From NCBI GenBank assembly GCA_964384915.1, contig CAYLMA010000008.1:1-64000 (forward strand): DNA of 64,000 nucleotides, in the 5' to 3' direction. The translations under genes were made by a program, and so were the position numbers. Under the pieces are notes generated by a model that did not search any database, was not told the origin of the DNA, and was given only the letters and a program-made list of their open reading frames with translations. This document shows positions 24,103 to 32,423 of the stretch, in pieces (positions within the stretch are counted from its first letter, which is position 1; the number at the start of each line of letters is the position of its first letter). This DNA is from Sulfurimicrobium sp964384915 (GTDB lineage Bacteria; Pseudomonadota; Gammaproteobacteria; Burkholderiales; Sulfuricellaceae).

Positions 24103-27015
24103 ATGGTGCGCACATTCAAATTAAAACCGTGGGTATATGCAGGATTGTTGGCCCTGTCGCCGATGACTGTAGATGCAGCCGGATTGGGGCGGTTGACGGT
24201 CACTTCTGCCTTGGGTCAGCCCTTGCGGGCAGAAATCGAGTTGGTATCGGCGCAGAAGGATGAGCTGAGCTCGATAGCAGCCCGCCTTGCCTCGGCGGAT
24301 GCGTTCAAGGAAGCCCGCATTGAGCGCAGCGCCTCCTTGCTGGATATCAAGTTCAGTGTAGAGCAAAAAACAGATGGTTCGCCGGTAATCAGGCTTGCCA
24401 CCACTCAGCCGGTCAACGAGCCTTTTCTGGATATGCTGGTCGAGCTGAACTGGTCGGCTGGCCGTTTATTGCGGGAATATACCGTACTGCTTGACCCCCC
24501 GGGGTTTGCCGCGCCCCAGGCTGTTCAGCCTGTTGCCCCGCCTATGGTTAAATCCGCCATGGCGCCGCTGCCACAACCTGGAGTGTCAGCCCCTGTTCCT
24601 TCGGAAAGCGTCAAAGGCGCTGCGGGCAAACCTGCCAAGGCTGGTAAATCCGCGATCAAGCCAATTGAGCCCCGGCAGGGAGTAGTCGAGGCCGGCAGTT
24701 ACGGGCCGGTAAAGAAAGGCGAGACGCTGAGCGCGATCGCCACCCAGTTAAAGCCGGAAGGATACAGTCTGGAGCAGATGCTGGTGGCCCTGTACCAGTC
24801 CAATGCGCAGGCATTTGCCGGGAAAAATATGCACCGGCTTAAAACCGGCCAGATTTTGCGTGTTCCTGAAGAGCAGGAAATCGCATCCTTGGGACGTGCC
24901 GAGGCCAGCCATGAATTGAAGGCGCATACGGCGGACTGGAATGCCTACCGCCAGAAACTTGCGGCTGCCGTGGACGAGGCGCCTGCGCCGAAGGATGAAG
25001 CGCCCAAGCAGACAGCCAAGGGCAAGATCACCACGGCTGTTGAGGATAAGGCGGCCCCGCCTCCTGCGCCGAGCAAGGATGTGCTTAAAGTCACCAAGGG
25101 CGAGGCGGCAAGCGGCAAGGAAGTGCAGTCGCTGCAAAGCAAGATCCAGTCGCTGCAGGAAGAAACGACCGCACGCGAAAAATCACTCAAGGAAGCGAAT
25201 GAGCGTATCGCATCGCTGGAAAAAAATATCAAGGAAATGCAGCAGCTCATCGAGCTGAAGAACAAAAACCTGGCCGATCTGCAGAAACAGGCAGAAGTGA
25301 AGCCTGCGCCCGTGCCCGCTCCAAAACCGGCTGAAACAAAGCTGGAGGTTCCAGCCAAGCCGGTCGAGCCAGTAGCCGCGCCGGCGGAAGCGCCCAAGCC
25401 TGCCCCCGAAAAGCCGGTTGTCAAACCCAAAGTGGAACCTCCCAAGCCCGTAGCAGTGGCTGAGCCGATGGCTGAACCCGGTCTGCTGGATGGTTTGACC
25501 GACAATCCCTTGTATCTGGCGGGTGCCGCAGGTGCATTGGCGCTACTCGGCGGCGGGGCGCTGATTGCCATTAACCGGCGGCGCAGGAAGAGCCTGTCCA
25601 GCTTCGAGGACAGCATTCTCACCGGCGGAGAACTCAAGGCCAACACCGTTTTTGGTGAAACTGCCGGCGGCGTGGTGGATACTGGCGACACTTCTTTCCT
25701 CACGGATTTCAGCCAGGCCGGTCTGGGCATGATCGATACCAATGACGTCGACCCCATTGCCGAGGCCGAGGTGTACATGGCCTATGGCCGCGATGCCCAG
25801 GCCGAGGAAATCCTCAAGGAGGCGATGGCCAAGGATCCAGGCCGTCATGAGATTCAACTCAAGCTGCTGGAAATCTACGCTGCCAGGAAAAATCTCATTG
25901 CATTCGAGACCCTTGCCGGCGAGTTGTATGCCGCGATTGGCGGCCAGGCCAGCCCCTTGTGGGATAAAGCCGCCGAGATGGGGCGTGCGCTTGACCCCAA
26001 TAATCCACTTTATGGCACACATGAGGGTGGTGCTGGAAGATCTGTGCCGGAAGGTGCGGCGGTCGCAGCACCTGTCGTAGCGGCTGCACTATTCGATGGC
26101 GTCGACCTGAATGAGCCTACGCAGGGCCTGATGGAAGAAGAAGTGCCGGCAGATGATCTGTCTCCAGACCTGGATTTTGGCATGGATGATGTTGCAGCCG
26201 AGGCTGAAACAGAGATGCCATCTGAAGTGCAGGGGCCTGTCGAGACCCCGGCTGCACAAGAGCCCGTTGAAGAAGATATTGGCGCTCTTGAGTTCAACCT
26301 GGATGCCTTTGCCGAGGAGCCTGCCGCAACCGCGGCTTCGGTAGAGCCGGCACCCGTGAACGAAGTAGATCAGGCGCTGGAATTCGATCTGGGGGATTTG
26401 ATTCCCCCCCAGCCCTTGGCTGAAGCTGTCGAACCAGCGGCCCAGGCAATGGATACAGGGGCTGGTGGGCTGGAGATCGATCTGGATGTGTTGGCGGCGC
26501 CATCCGATGAGGAGGAAACTCCTGTGGATGCGGCTGATGAAGAAGCTCCTGATTTTTCTTTCGAATTGCCAGAGGCCGAGCCCATGGCAGAGCCTGAAGA
26601 GGCTGAGCCGCCAATATCTGAAGCACAAGCCCCCGTTATGCCTGAAGCGGAGGGGGAGTCTATAGACATCGGCTCGACACCGGTTCCCGAAGAAGAAGCG
26701 CATCTGGATTTCAATTTCGACCTGGAAACTGAAACCCCCGTCGGCGTGGCTGAAGAACAGGCTCCGTCTGCGCTGCCGGAGCTGGACTTTTCCGGCATCA
26801 GCCTGGACCTTGAAGAGCCGGCTGAATCGGCGGTTATGGCCGAGACTGCGATGGACGAAGGCGCTGGAGGAGAGGTCGCCACCAAGCTTGACCTCGCTCG
26901 CGCCTATGTGGAAATGGGCGACAAGGAAGGTGCGAAGGAAATCCTGGAAGAGGTATTGAAAGAAGGCAGTTCTCAGCAACAAGCGGATGCGAATCAGTTG
27001 CTCGCGTCGCTCTGA
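24103..27015 (+). CDS. fimV: FimV family pilus assembly / polar hub protein
   Basis: Peptidoglycan-binding inner-membrane protein that supports type IV pilus and twitching functions and polar localisation in relatives. The 970 residues carry a signal peptide (cleavage about residue 24) and an N-terminal FimV domain (GLGRLTVTSALGQPLRAEI). A LysM domain lies at about 200-250 (GPVKKGETLSAIATQL), a coiled coil at about 340-395 and a membrane span at about 470-490 (LYLAGAAGALALLGGGALIA). A TPR-like segment (AEAEVYMAYGRDAQAEEIL) and a long acidic region follow. The C-terminal FimV domain is at about 926-970 (TKLDLARAYVEMGDKEGAKE). It starts at the ATG at 24103 after GAGGATGGC. The position before truA-trpF is typical. 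Confidence 0.95.
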   Translation: MVRTFKLKPWVYAGLLALSPMTVDAAGLGRLTVTSALGQPLRAEIELVSAQKDELSSIAARLASADAFKEARIERSASLLDIKFSVEQKTDGSPVIRLATTQPVNEPFLDMLVELNWSAGRLLREYTVLLDPPGFAAPQAVQPVAPPMVKSAMAPLPQPGVSAPVPSESVKGAAGKPAKAGKSAIKPIEPRQGVVEAGSYGPVKKGETLSAIATQLKPEGYSLEQMLVALYQSNAQAFAGKNMHRLKTGQILRVPEEQEIASLGRAEASHELKAHTADWNAYRQKLAAAVDEAPAPKDEAPKQTAKGKITTAVEDKAAPPPAPSKDVLKVTKGEAASGKEVQSLQSKIQSLQEETTAREKSLKEANERIASLEKNIKEMQQLIELKNKNLADLQKQAEVKPAPVPAPKPAETKLEVPAKPVEPVAAPAEAPKPAPEKPVVKPKVEPPKPVAVAEPMAEPGLLDGLTDNPLYLAGAAGALALLGGGALIAINRRRRKSLSSFEDSILTGGELKANTVFGETAGGVVDTGDTSFLTDFSQAGLGMIDTNDVDPIAEAEVYMAYGRDAQAEEILKEAMAKDPGRHEIQLKLLEIYAARKNLIAFETLAGELYAAIGGQASPLWDKAAEMGRALDPNNPLYGTHEGGAGRSVPEGAAVAAPVVAAALFDGVDLNEPTQGLMEEEVPADDLSPDLDFGMDDVAAEAETEMPSEVQGPVETPAAQEPVEEDIGALEFNLDAFAEEPAATAASVEPAPVNEVDQALEFDLGDLIPPQPLAEAVEPAAQAMDTGAGGLEIDLDVLAAPSDEEETPVDAADEEAPDFSFELPEAEPMAEPEEAEPPISEAQAPVMPEAEGESIDIGSTPVPEEEAHLDFNFDLETETPVGVAEEQAPSALPELDFSGISLDLEEPAESAVMAETAMDEGAGGEVATKLDLARAYVEMGDKEGAKEILEEVLKEGSSQQQADANQLLASL

Positions 27016-27033
27016 AGTGTATTTTTGCAAAAC

Positions 27034-27065
27034 GCCCTCCACGGTGACCCCGTGGGGGGCTTTTC
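27034..27065 (+). terminator. Rho-independent terminator after fimV
   Basis: An 11-base stem (GCCCTCCACGG with CCGTGGGGGGC, one G-T pair) begins 18 bases after the fimV stop and is followed by TTTTC. The next gene starts 11 bases later, so it must rely on read-through or a promoter inside fimV. Confidence 0.75.
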
Positions 27066-27076
27066 ATTTCTTGATT

Positions 27077-27700
27077 GTGACGATTATTCAATTCCATCCC
27101 GCCACTAAAATCCTGCTCTGGCTTGGTTTTGCGATAGCCATTCAGGGAATGGGCGTGAAGCCGCTCACGCTCCTGTCCGTGGCGGGCGCCGTGGTGTTGC
27201 TGGCGGGCCGCAGCCCTGGAGCGCTGCTCATGGTGCGCCGCGCCCGCTGGTTGTTGCTGTCGCTGTTTTTGATCTATGCGTTTGCCACGCCGGGTGAGGC
27301 CTTGTTTCCTGAGCTTGGATCTCTCAGCCCAACGATCCAGGGCGCGCATGGAGGCGCAATGCAGGCATGGCGCCTTGTTCTGCTGTTGCTTTCGCTGGGT
27401 TGGTTGTTGCGGTCCTGTCCGCGGAACAGCCTGTTAAGCGGTCTTTACATCTTGCTGCGACCGTTCAGTAGCGTGGGGCTCGATGCGGACCGCGTAGCCG
27501 TGCGTCTCTGGCTCACGCTTCAGTATGCTGAGCAGCAGCCACGGCGCAACGCTCATGGGTGGTGGCATGAATTGCGCCTGACGCTTGACCCCGCTCCGGA
27601 TGCCGCCACCGAGATCACCCTGGAGTTGCCGCTGTTTACCTGGCGCGATGCCGTTATTCTGGTGTTCGCAACGCTCTTTCTTGGGCTGCTATTGTGGTAA
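27077..27700 (+). CDS. CbiQ/EcfT-like integral membrane protein
   Basis: A 207-residue hydrophobic protein with about five membrane segments. The pattern HPATKILLWLG at the start, GRSPGALLMVRRARWLLLSL with YAFATPGEAL, a central LLRSCPRNSLLSGLYILLRPF, and RLWLTLQYAEQQ resemble the transmembrane T component of energy-coupling factor (ECF) transporters. The Ala-Arg-Gly coupling motif is not clear; RNAHGWW is the nearest. No ECF ATPase or substrate-binding S gene is nearby. The start is probably the GTG at 27077. It overlaps truA by seven bases. Known families support the T-component resemblance; the transport role is inference. Confidence 0.6.
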   Translation: MTIIQFHPATKILLWLGFAIAIQGMGVKPLTLLSVAGAVVLLAGRSPGALLMVRRARWLLLSLFLIYAFATPGEALFPELGSLSPTIQGAHGGAMQAWRLVLLLLSLGWLLRSCPRNSLLSGLYILLRPFSSVGLDADRVAVRLWLTLQYAEQQPRRNAHGWWHELRLTLDPAPDAATEITLELPLFTWRDAVILVFATLFLGLLLW

Positions 27701-28497
27701 GAATTGCACTGGGTCTGGAATATGATGGCAGCGGCTTCTGTGGTTGGCAGAGCCAGCCTGCCGGCTGCGGCATACAGGATGTGCTGGAGCGCGCCTTGGC
27801 CGGGATTGCCGGTGAGCCGGTCCGGGTTCATGCCGCCGGCCGCACCGATTCCGGCGTGCATGCGCTGGCCCAGGTGGTGCATTTCGAAACCTCAGCCGTG
27901 CGTCCGGAATCTGCGTGGATACGCGGATGCAATGCTCTCCTGCCGGACAGCGTCAGCATACTGTGGGCACGCCGGGTGGAGGGCGATTTTCATGCCCGTT
28001 TTTCCGCCCACGGACGTCACTACCGCTACCTGCTGCTTAATCACCCGGTCAGGCCGGGCCTGTTCGCCGGAAAGATGGGGTGGTTCCATGTGCCGCTTGA
28101 TCTCGAACTGATGCGCGAAGGCGCGAATTACCTGCTGGGAGAGCATGATTTCTCCGCCTTTCGCGCGGCGGGTTGCCAGGCGAAATCTCCAGTGAAGCAT
28201 TTGCGCCGCTTGTCGATAGAGCGGCAGGGCGATACGCTGATGTTCGACCTTTCCGCCAATGCTTTTTTGCATCACATGGTGCGCAATATCGTGGGCTGCC
28301 TGGTTTATGTCGGCAAGGGTAAATATCCTCCGGCATGGATAGCCGAACTGCTGCAGCATGCTGACAGAACCCGCGCTGCACCGACCTTCTCCCCTGACGG
28401 ACTGTATTTTTCCGGCGTCGACTATGACCCTAAATGGAATTTGCCCAAATCAGGCCGGATGCTAGAATGCTTCCCCGCGCCTGATATTCAGAAATAA
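27694..28497 (+). CDS. truA: tRNA pseudouridine(38-40) synthase TruA
   Basis: Makes pseudouridine at tRNA positions 38-40 in the anticodon stem-loop. It is 267 residues long. The catalytic Asp52 lies in AAGRTDSGVHA. Other TruA landmarks are LGLEYDGSGFCGWQSQ at the N terminus, RHYRYLLLN and FLHHMVRNIVG. It starts at the GTG at 27694, which overlaps the stop region of the membrane protein gene. truA directly before trpF is a common proteobacterial arrangement. Confidence 0.96.
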   Translation: MVRIALGLEYDGSGFCGWQSQPAGCGIQDVLERALAGIAGEPVRVHAAGRTDSGVHALAQVVHFETSAVRPESAWIRGCNALLPDSVSILWARRVEGDFHARFSAHGRHYRYLLLNHPVRPGLFAGKMGWFHVPLDLELMREGANYLLGEHDFSAFRAAGCQAKSPVKHLRRLSIERQGDTLMFDLSANAFLHHMVRNIVGCLVYVGKGKYPPAWIAELLQHADRTRAAPTFSPDGLYFSGVDYDPKWNLPKSGRMLECFPAPDIQK

Positions 28498-28501
28498 GTC
28501 C

Positions 28502-29122
28502 ATGACCCGCTCCAAAATCTGCGGCATTACCCTCATCGAAGATGGCCTTGCTGCGGCGCAGCACGGTGCCGATGCGATCGGCCTGGTTTTTTACCCGCCC
28601 AGCCCGCGCCACGTTTCCATCCCGCAGGCTGCCGCCATTGCGGCTGCATTGCCACCCTTTGTCAGCACTGTCGGCCTGTTCGTCAATCCGGATGCAGCTG
28701 AAGTTGAGGCTGTGCTGCGTGAGTTGCGCCTGGATATGCTGCAATTCCATGGCGACGAGACGCCCGAATTCTGTGCCGGCTTCGGCGTGCCTTATCTCAA
28801 GGCAGTGCGCGTCAAACCCGGGGTGGATTTGGTACAATACGCAATTCGTTTCCATGGCGCCAAGGGGCTGTTGCTGGATGCCTTTGTCGCAGGCCAGGCC
28901 GGCGGCACCGGGCAATCGTTCGACTGGAACCTGATCCCAGAAGGTTTGCCGCTGCCGGTAATCCTGTCCGGCGGCCTGGACCCGGCCAATGTCAGGGCCG
29001 CCATCGAGCGCGTCAAACCCTGGGCGGTAGACGTGTCGAGCGGCGTCGAGGCGGGCAAGGGCATAAAAGATGCGGCCAGGATTGCCGCGTTCATGCGGGA
29101 AGTGCGCAAGGAGTGTGTATAA
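28502..29122 (+). CDS. trpF: Phosphoribosylanthranilate isomerase
   Basis: Amadori rearrangement of phosphoribosylanthranilate to CdRP in tryptophan synthesis. It is a 206-residue TIM barrel. The general-base Cys is in KICGIT near residue 8 and the acid Asp in GGTGQSFDWN near residue 140; phosphate binding is at LSGGLDPANV. It has its ATG four bases after truA and is followed directly by trpB. trpC, trpD and trpE are not in the window. Confidence 0.96.
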   Translation: MTRSKICGITLIEDGLAAAQHGADAIGLVFYPPSPRHVSIPQAAAIAAALPPFVSTVGLFVNPDAAEVEAVLRELRLDMLQFHGDETPEFCAGFGVPYLKAVRVKPGVDLVQYAIRFHGAKGLLLDAFVAGQAGGTGQSFDWNLIPEGLPLPVILSGGLDPANVRAAIERVKPWAVDVSSGVEAGKGIKDAARIAAFMREVRKECV

Positions 29123-30322
29123 GTGCAAATGTATGATCTGCCGGACGAGCATGGCCATTTCGGCCCCTATGGCGGTATTTTTGTCGCCGAAACCCTGATC
29201 GAGGCGTTGGATGAGTTGCGCATTGCCTATGAAGAGTGCCGCAAGGACCCTGGCTTCCAAGCCGAGTTCGTGCGCGAACTCAAGCACTATGTCGGCCGCC
29301 CCAGCCCTATCTATCACGCCAGCCGCTGGTCGGAGCATCTCGGCGGGGCACAGATCTATCTCAAGCGTGAAGATCTCAATCATACCGGCGCGCACAAGAT
29401 CAACAACACCATCGGGCAGGCGCTGCTGGCCCGGCGCATGGGCAAGAAGCGCGTCATCGCCGAAACCGGCGCAGGCCAGCATGGGGTGGCGTCCGCAACG
29501 GTGGCGGCGCGCTACGGCCTGGAATGCGTGGTTTACATGGGCAGCGAAGATATCAAGCGGCAAGCGCCCAACGTCTATCGCATGAAGCTCTTGGGCGCCA
29601 CGGTGGTGCCTGTGGAGTCCGGTTCGAAAACGCTCAAGGATGCCCTGAATGAGGCCATGCGCGACTGGGTCACCAATGTCGAAAGCACCTTTTACATTCT
29701 TGGCACGGCGGCGGGCCCGCATCCCTACCCCATGCTGGTGCGTGATTTCCAGTGCGTGATTGGCGAAGAAGCAAAAGTACAGATGCCGGAAATGACCGGC
29801 CGCCAGCCGGATGCGGTGATCGCCTGCGTTGGCGGCGGTTCCAACGCGATCGGGATCTTCTACCCCTACATCCCGGTGGACGGCGTTCAGCTGATCGGCG
29901 TCGAGGCCGCCGGCCTGGGGCTGGACAGCGGCAAGCACGCCGCGCCGCTCAATGCCGGCGGCGTTGGCGTGCTGCACGGCGCCCGCCAGTACCTGATGCA
30001 GGATGCCAACGGCCAGATCATCGAAACCCATTCCATTTCCGCCGGCCTGGATTATCCCGGCGTGGGGCCGGAGCACTGCTGGCTCAAGGACAGCGGCCGC
30101 GCCGAATATGTCGCGGTGAAGGACGATGAAGCCTTGCGCGCCTTCCATGACCTGTGCCGTTTCGAGGGCATCATCCCGGCACTGGAGTCGAGCCATGCCC
30201 TGGCCTATGCCGCCAAACTGGCACCCACCCTGCCCAGGGACAAGGTGCTGCTGGTCAACCTGTCCGGCCGTGGCGACAAGGATATGAACACGGTGGCGGA
30301 GCTGTCAGGTATCAAGTTTTAA
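29123..30322 (+). CDS. trpB: Tryptophan synthase beta chain
   Basis: PLP enzyme joining indole with serine to give tryptophan. It is 399 residues long. The PLP lysine is in HTGAHKINN (about residue 92), the catalytic Glu in ETGAGQHGVA, and the phosphate cup is GGGSNAIG; a GRGDKDM end motif is present. The GTG at 29123 is nine bases after AAGGAG; an ATG two codons later (MYDLPDE) is an alternative. Normally trpA follows at once, but here three foreign genes intervene. Confidence 0.97.
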   Translation: MQMYDLPDEHGHFGPYGGIFVAETLIEALDELRIAYEECRKDPGFQAEFVRELKHYVGRPSPIYHASRWSEHLGGAQIYLKREDLNHTGAHKINNTIGQALLARRMGKKRVIAETGAGQHGVASATVAARYGLECVVYMGSEDIKRQAPNVYRMKLLGATVVPVESGSKTLKDALNEAMRDWVTNVESTFYILGTAAGPHPYPMLVRDFQCVIGEEAKVQMPEMTGRQPDAVIACVGGGSNAIGIFYPYIPVDGVQLIGVEAAGLGLDSGKHAAPLNAGGVGVLHGARQYLMQDANGQIIETHSISAGLDYPGVGPEHCWLKDSGRAEYVAVKDDEALRAFHDLCRFEGIIPALESSHALAYAAKLAPTLPRDKVLLVNLSGRGDKDMNTVAELSGIKF

Positions 30323-30324
30323 GG

Positions 30325-30579
30325 ATGGGGAAATACGAAAAACTGCTGTGGCAAATTTTACGCGGGTGCAGTGACCGGAATATCGCGTTTGATGATTTAT
30401 GCCAGTTGCTGGAAAATCTGGGATTCGAGAAGCGGATACGGGGAAGCCATCATGTTTTTAGAAAACCGGGAGTAATGGAGACGATCAACTTGCAACGCGA
30501 TGGGTCAGACGCCAAAGCTTATCAAGTCAAACAAGTCCGCAACATTATCCTGAAGCATCGGCTGGCCAAGGAGGAATAA
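30325..30579 (+). CDS. hicA: HicA-family mRNA interferase toxin
   Basis: An 84-residue HicA-like protein with a dsRBD-like fold. The key motif is RIRGSHHVFRKPG (GSHH, catalytic His), and the C-terminal KQVRNIILKHRL matches the family. HicA toxins cleave mRNA and are neutralised by HicB. At 84 residues it is somewhat longer than the typical 60-80. Its ATG is two bases after the trpB stop, with AAGG as ribosome site spanning that stop, so expression should depend on the trp transcript. Its stop overlaps the hicB start (TAATG). Confidence 0.88.
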   Translation: MGKYEKLLWQILRGCSDRNIAFDDLCQLLENLGFEKRIRGSHHVFRKPGVMETINLQRDGSDAKAYQVKQVRNIILKHRLAKEE

Positions 30580-30788
30580 TGGAACACTACGAAATCATTA
30601 TGTACTGGAGCGCCGAAGACGCCGTGTTCATTGCTGAGATCCCTGAGCTTCCAGGTTGCCTGGCACATGGCGAAACTCAGGAGTCTGCATTGGCCAATGT
30701 GAAGGATGCCATGCATTTGTGGCTGGATACGGCACGCGAGTTTGGCGACCCGATTCCCGAGCCGCGTGGGCGGCTGATGTACGCATAA
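30579..30788 (+). CDS. hicB: HicB-family antitoxin, short form
   Basis: A 69-residue HicB-like protein with the family core FIAEIPELPGCLAHGET and ANVKDAMHLWLD (partial RNase H-like fold). No C-terminal ribbon-helix-helix or HTH DNA-binding domain is present, so it may neutralise HicA without autoregulating its promoter. That fits a cassette lacking its own obvious promoter inside the trp operon. It overlaps hicA by one base and ends four bases before the mrr remnant. Confidence 0.87.
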   Translation: MEHYEIIMYWSAEDAVFIAEIPELPGCLAHGETQESALANVKDAMHLWLDTAREFGDPIPEPRGRLMYA

Positions 30789-30792
30789 AGAT

Positions 30793-31547
30793 ATGGCCAT
30801 TCCGGACTTCCAAAGCATTTTTCTGCCGTTGTTGAAAGCTTGTGCTGATGGCAAGGAACACACCAAGCAGGAATTGATTCCTCTGCTGACAAAGCAGTTC
30901 GAACTGACTGGCGCCGAGCTTGAAATCAAACTCGCCAGTGGCAAGCAAGGCATGTTTGACAACCGTGTTGGCTGGGCAAAAAGTTATCTCAAGCAGGCGG
31001 GTTTACTCGAGAATCTGAAGCGAGGCGTTTTCAGAATCACGGCGCGTGGGATGCAGGTTTTAAGTGAGAATCCTCAGCCGCTGAATGTTAAATATTTGAA
31101 GCGGTTTCCGGAATTTGTAGTCTTTAATTCAGGTAAGCCGAAGGATGAGAACAAACTTGTTGAATCAATATCGGCGAACTCGGAGACTCCGGACAAGTGG
31201 TTGGGAAAAGCGGGGACGGCGGCATTGATGGCATCATTAATGAAGACAGGCTTGGGTTGGATGTGATTTACATTCAGGCCAAGCGTTGGGAAGCTGATGT
31301 GGGTCGCCCTGAAATCCAGAAATTTGTTGGCGCACTTGCAGGGAACAAGGCTAACAAAGGGGTTTTTATTACCAGTTCCAGTTTTACAAAAGAAGCCAAA
31401 GGTTATGCGTCACAGGTAAATCATAGAGTTATCCTGATCGACGGCCCAATGCTGGCAGAGCTAATGATGGATTACGATCTGGGCGTTTCCACCAAAGATG
31501 TTTATACGGTGAAGCGGCTGGACAGTGATTATTTTGAAGAAGACTGA
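30793..31547 (+). pseudogene. mrr: Mrr-like restriction endonuclease, broken by internal deletion and frameshift
   Basis: The first part (30793 to about 31190) encodes the Mrr N-terminal winged-helix domain (FLPLLKACADGKEHT, NRVGWAKSYLKQAGLL). The second part, in another frame from about 31197 to 31547, encodes the catalytic domain from VVGKSGDGGIDGII through YIQAKRWEADVGRPEIQ to the family-typical end KRLDSDYFEED. Compared with intact Mrr, about 50 residues are missing at the junction, covering the start of the catalytic domain (the SPxxFE...LGYGG region). The frame also shifts there; the first frame ends at 31266. The Asp and QAK catalytic residues survive in the second piece. Mrr enzymes cut methylated DNA. 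Probably inactive. Confidence 0.85.
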
Positions 31548-31550
31548 AAT

Positions 31551-32348
31551 ATGAGCCGCATCAATCAAACCTTTACCGCGCTCAAAGCGCAAAACAGAAA
31601 AGCCCTGATCCCCTTCATCACTGCCGGCGATCCTTCGCCGGCACATACCGTGCCGCTGATGCACAAGCTGGTCGAGGCCGGCGCGGATATCCTCGAGCTG
31701 GGCGTGCCATTTTCCGATCCCATGGCGGACGGGCCCACCATTCAGCGCGCCAGCGAACGCGCCCTGAAGCATGGCGTGGGCTTGCGGGATGTACTGGCGC
31801 TGGTGGCGGAATTCCGCAAGACCAACCCGGCCACCCCGGTGGTGCTGATGGGCTATGCCAATCCGATCGAGGCCATGGGCTACGAGCAGTTTGCCAAGGC
31901 CGCAGGGAGCGTGGGCGTGGACGGCGTGCTGACGGTGGATTATCCGCCGGAAGAATGCGCCGGCCTTGCTGCTGCCTTGCAGCAACAAGATATCGACATG
32001 ATTTTCCTGCTTTCCCCAACCACGCCGGACAAGCGTTTCGAGTTGGTGGCGAAGCTGGCGCGGGGTTTTATTTATTACGTTTCCCTCAAGGGCGTGACGG
32101 GATCGGCGAACCTGGACCTGCAGGAAGTCAGCCGCAAGATTCCCGTCATCCAGGCGGCCGCCAGCCTGCCGGTGGGCGTCGGTTTTGGCATCCGCGATGG
32201 AGAAACGGCCCGTGCGGTGGCCCGGTTTTCCGATGCGGTGGTGATCGGCAGCCGCATCGTGCAGGAAATCGAAAATTCAGAGGCAGATGCCGTGGCGCAA
32301 AATGTATATACCCTGGTCAAGGGTATTCGTACTGCCATGGATACTTAG
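31551..32348 (+). CDS. trpA: Tryptophan synthase alpha chain
   Basis: Cleaves indole-3-glycerol phosphate to indole and G3P and feeds indole to TrpB. It is a 265-residue TIM barrel. The catalytic Glu is in ILELGVPFSDPMADGP and the Asp in DGVLTVDYPPEE, with phosphate binding at GFGIRDGE. The ATG is three bases after the mrr remnant stop, and its own ribosome site is weak (GAAGAAG), so translation may depend on upstream ribosomes. Separated from trpB by 1.2 kb of inserted genes. It is followed by a repeat and accD. Confidence 0.97.
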   Translation: MSRINQTFTALKAQNRKALIPFITAGDPSPAHTVPLMHKLVEAGADILELGVPFSDPMADGPTIQRASERALKHGVGLRDVLALVAEFRKTNPATPVVLMGYANPIEAMGYEQFAKAAGSVGVDGVLTVDYPPEECAGLAAALQQQDIDMIFLLSPTTPDKRFELVAKLARGFIYYVSLKGVTGSANLDLQEVSRKIPVIQAAASLPVGVGFGIRDGETARAVARFSDAVVIGSRIVQEIENSEADAVAQNVYTLVKGIRTAMDT

Positions 32349-32360
32349 GTAACCGGCCGC

Positions 32361-32407
32361 CAGCCTTCAGTTGTCAGCTGAGGGCTGATGGCTGTTGGCT
32401 GTTGGCT
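32361..32407. repeat. GCTGA-type palindromic intergenic repeat (trpA-accD)
   Basis: Short relative of the leuD-leuB element. CAGCCTTCAG (32361-32370) faces CTGAGGGCTG (32378-32387) as a 10-base stem with one G-T pair. GATGGCTGTTGGCTGTTGGCT follows in parts, including two tandem GGCTGTT units. The accD ribosome site AAGGA lies just after it. Confidence 0.7.
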
Positions 32408-32423
32408 AAATCAAGGACAAATC

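Noticed and set aside
28430..30196. 588-codon open frame antisense to trpF and trpB
   Set aside because: It mirrors the codon structure of two clearly intact enzymes, has no ribosome site, and no domain is recognisable. Long antisense frames are expected in GC-rich genes.
32075..32338. Small antisense frame in trpA
   Set aside because: Shadow frame without start signals inside an intact enzyme gene.
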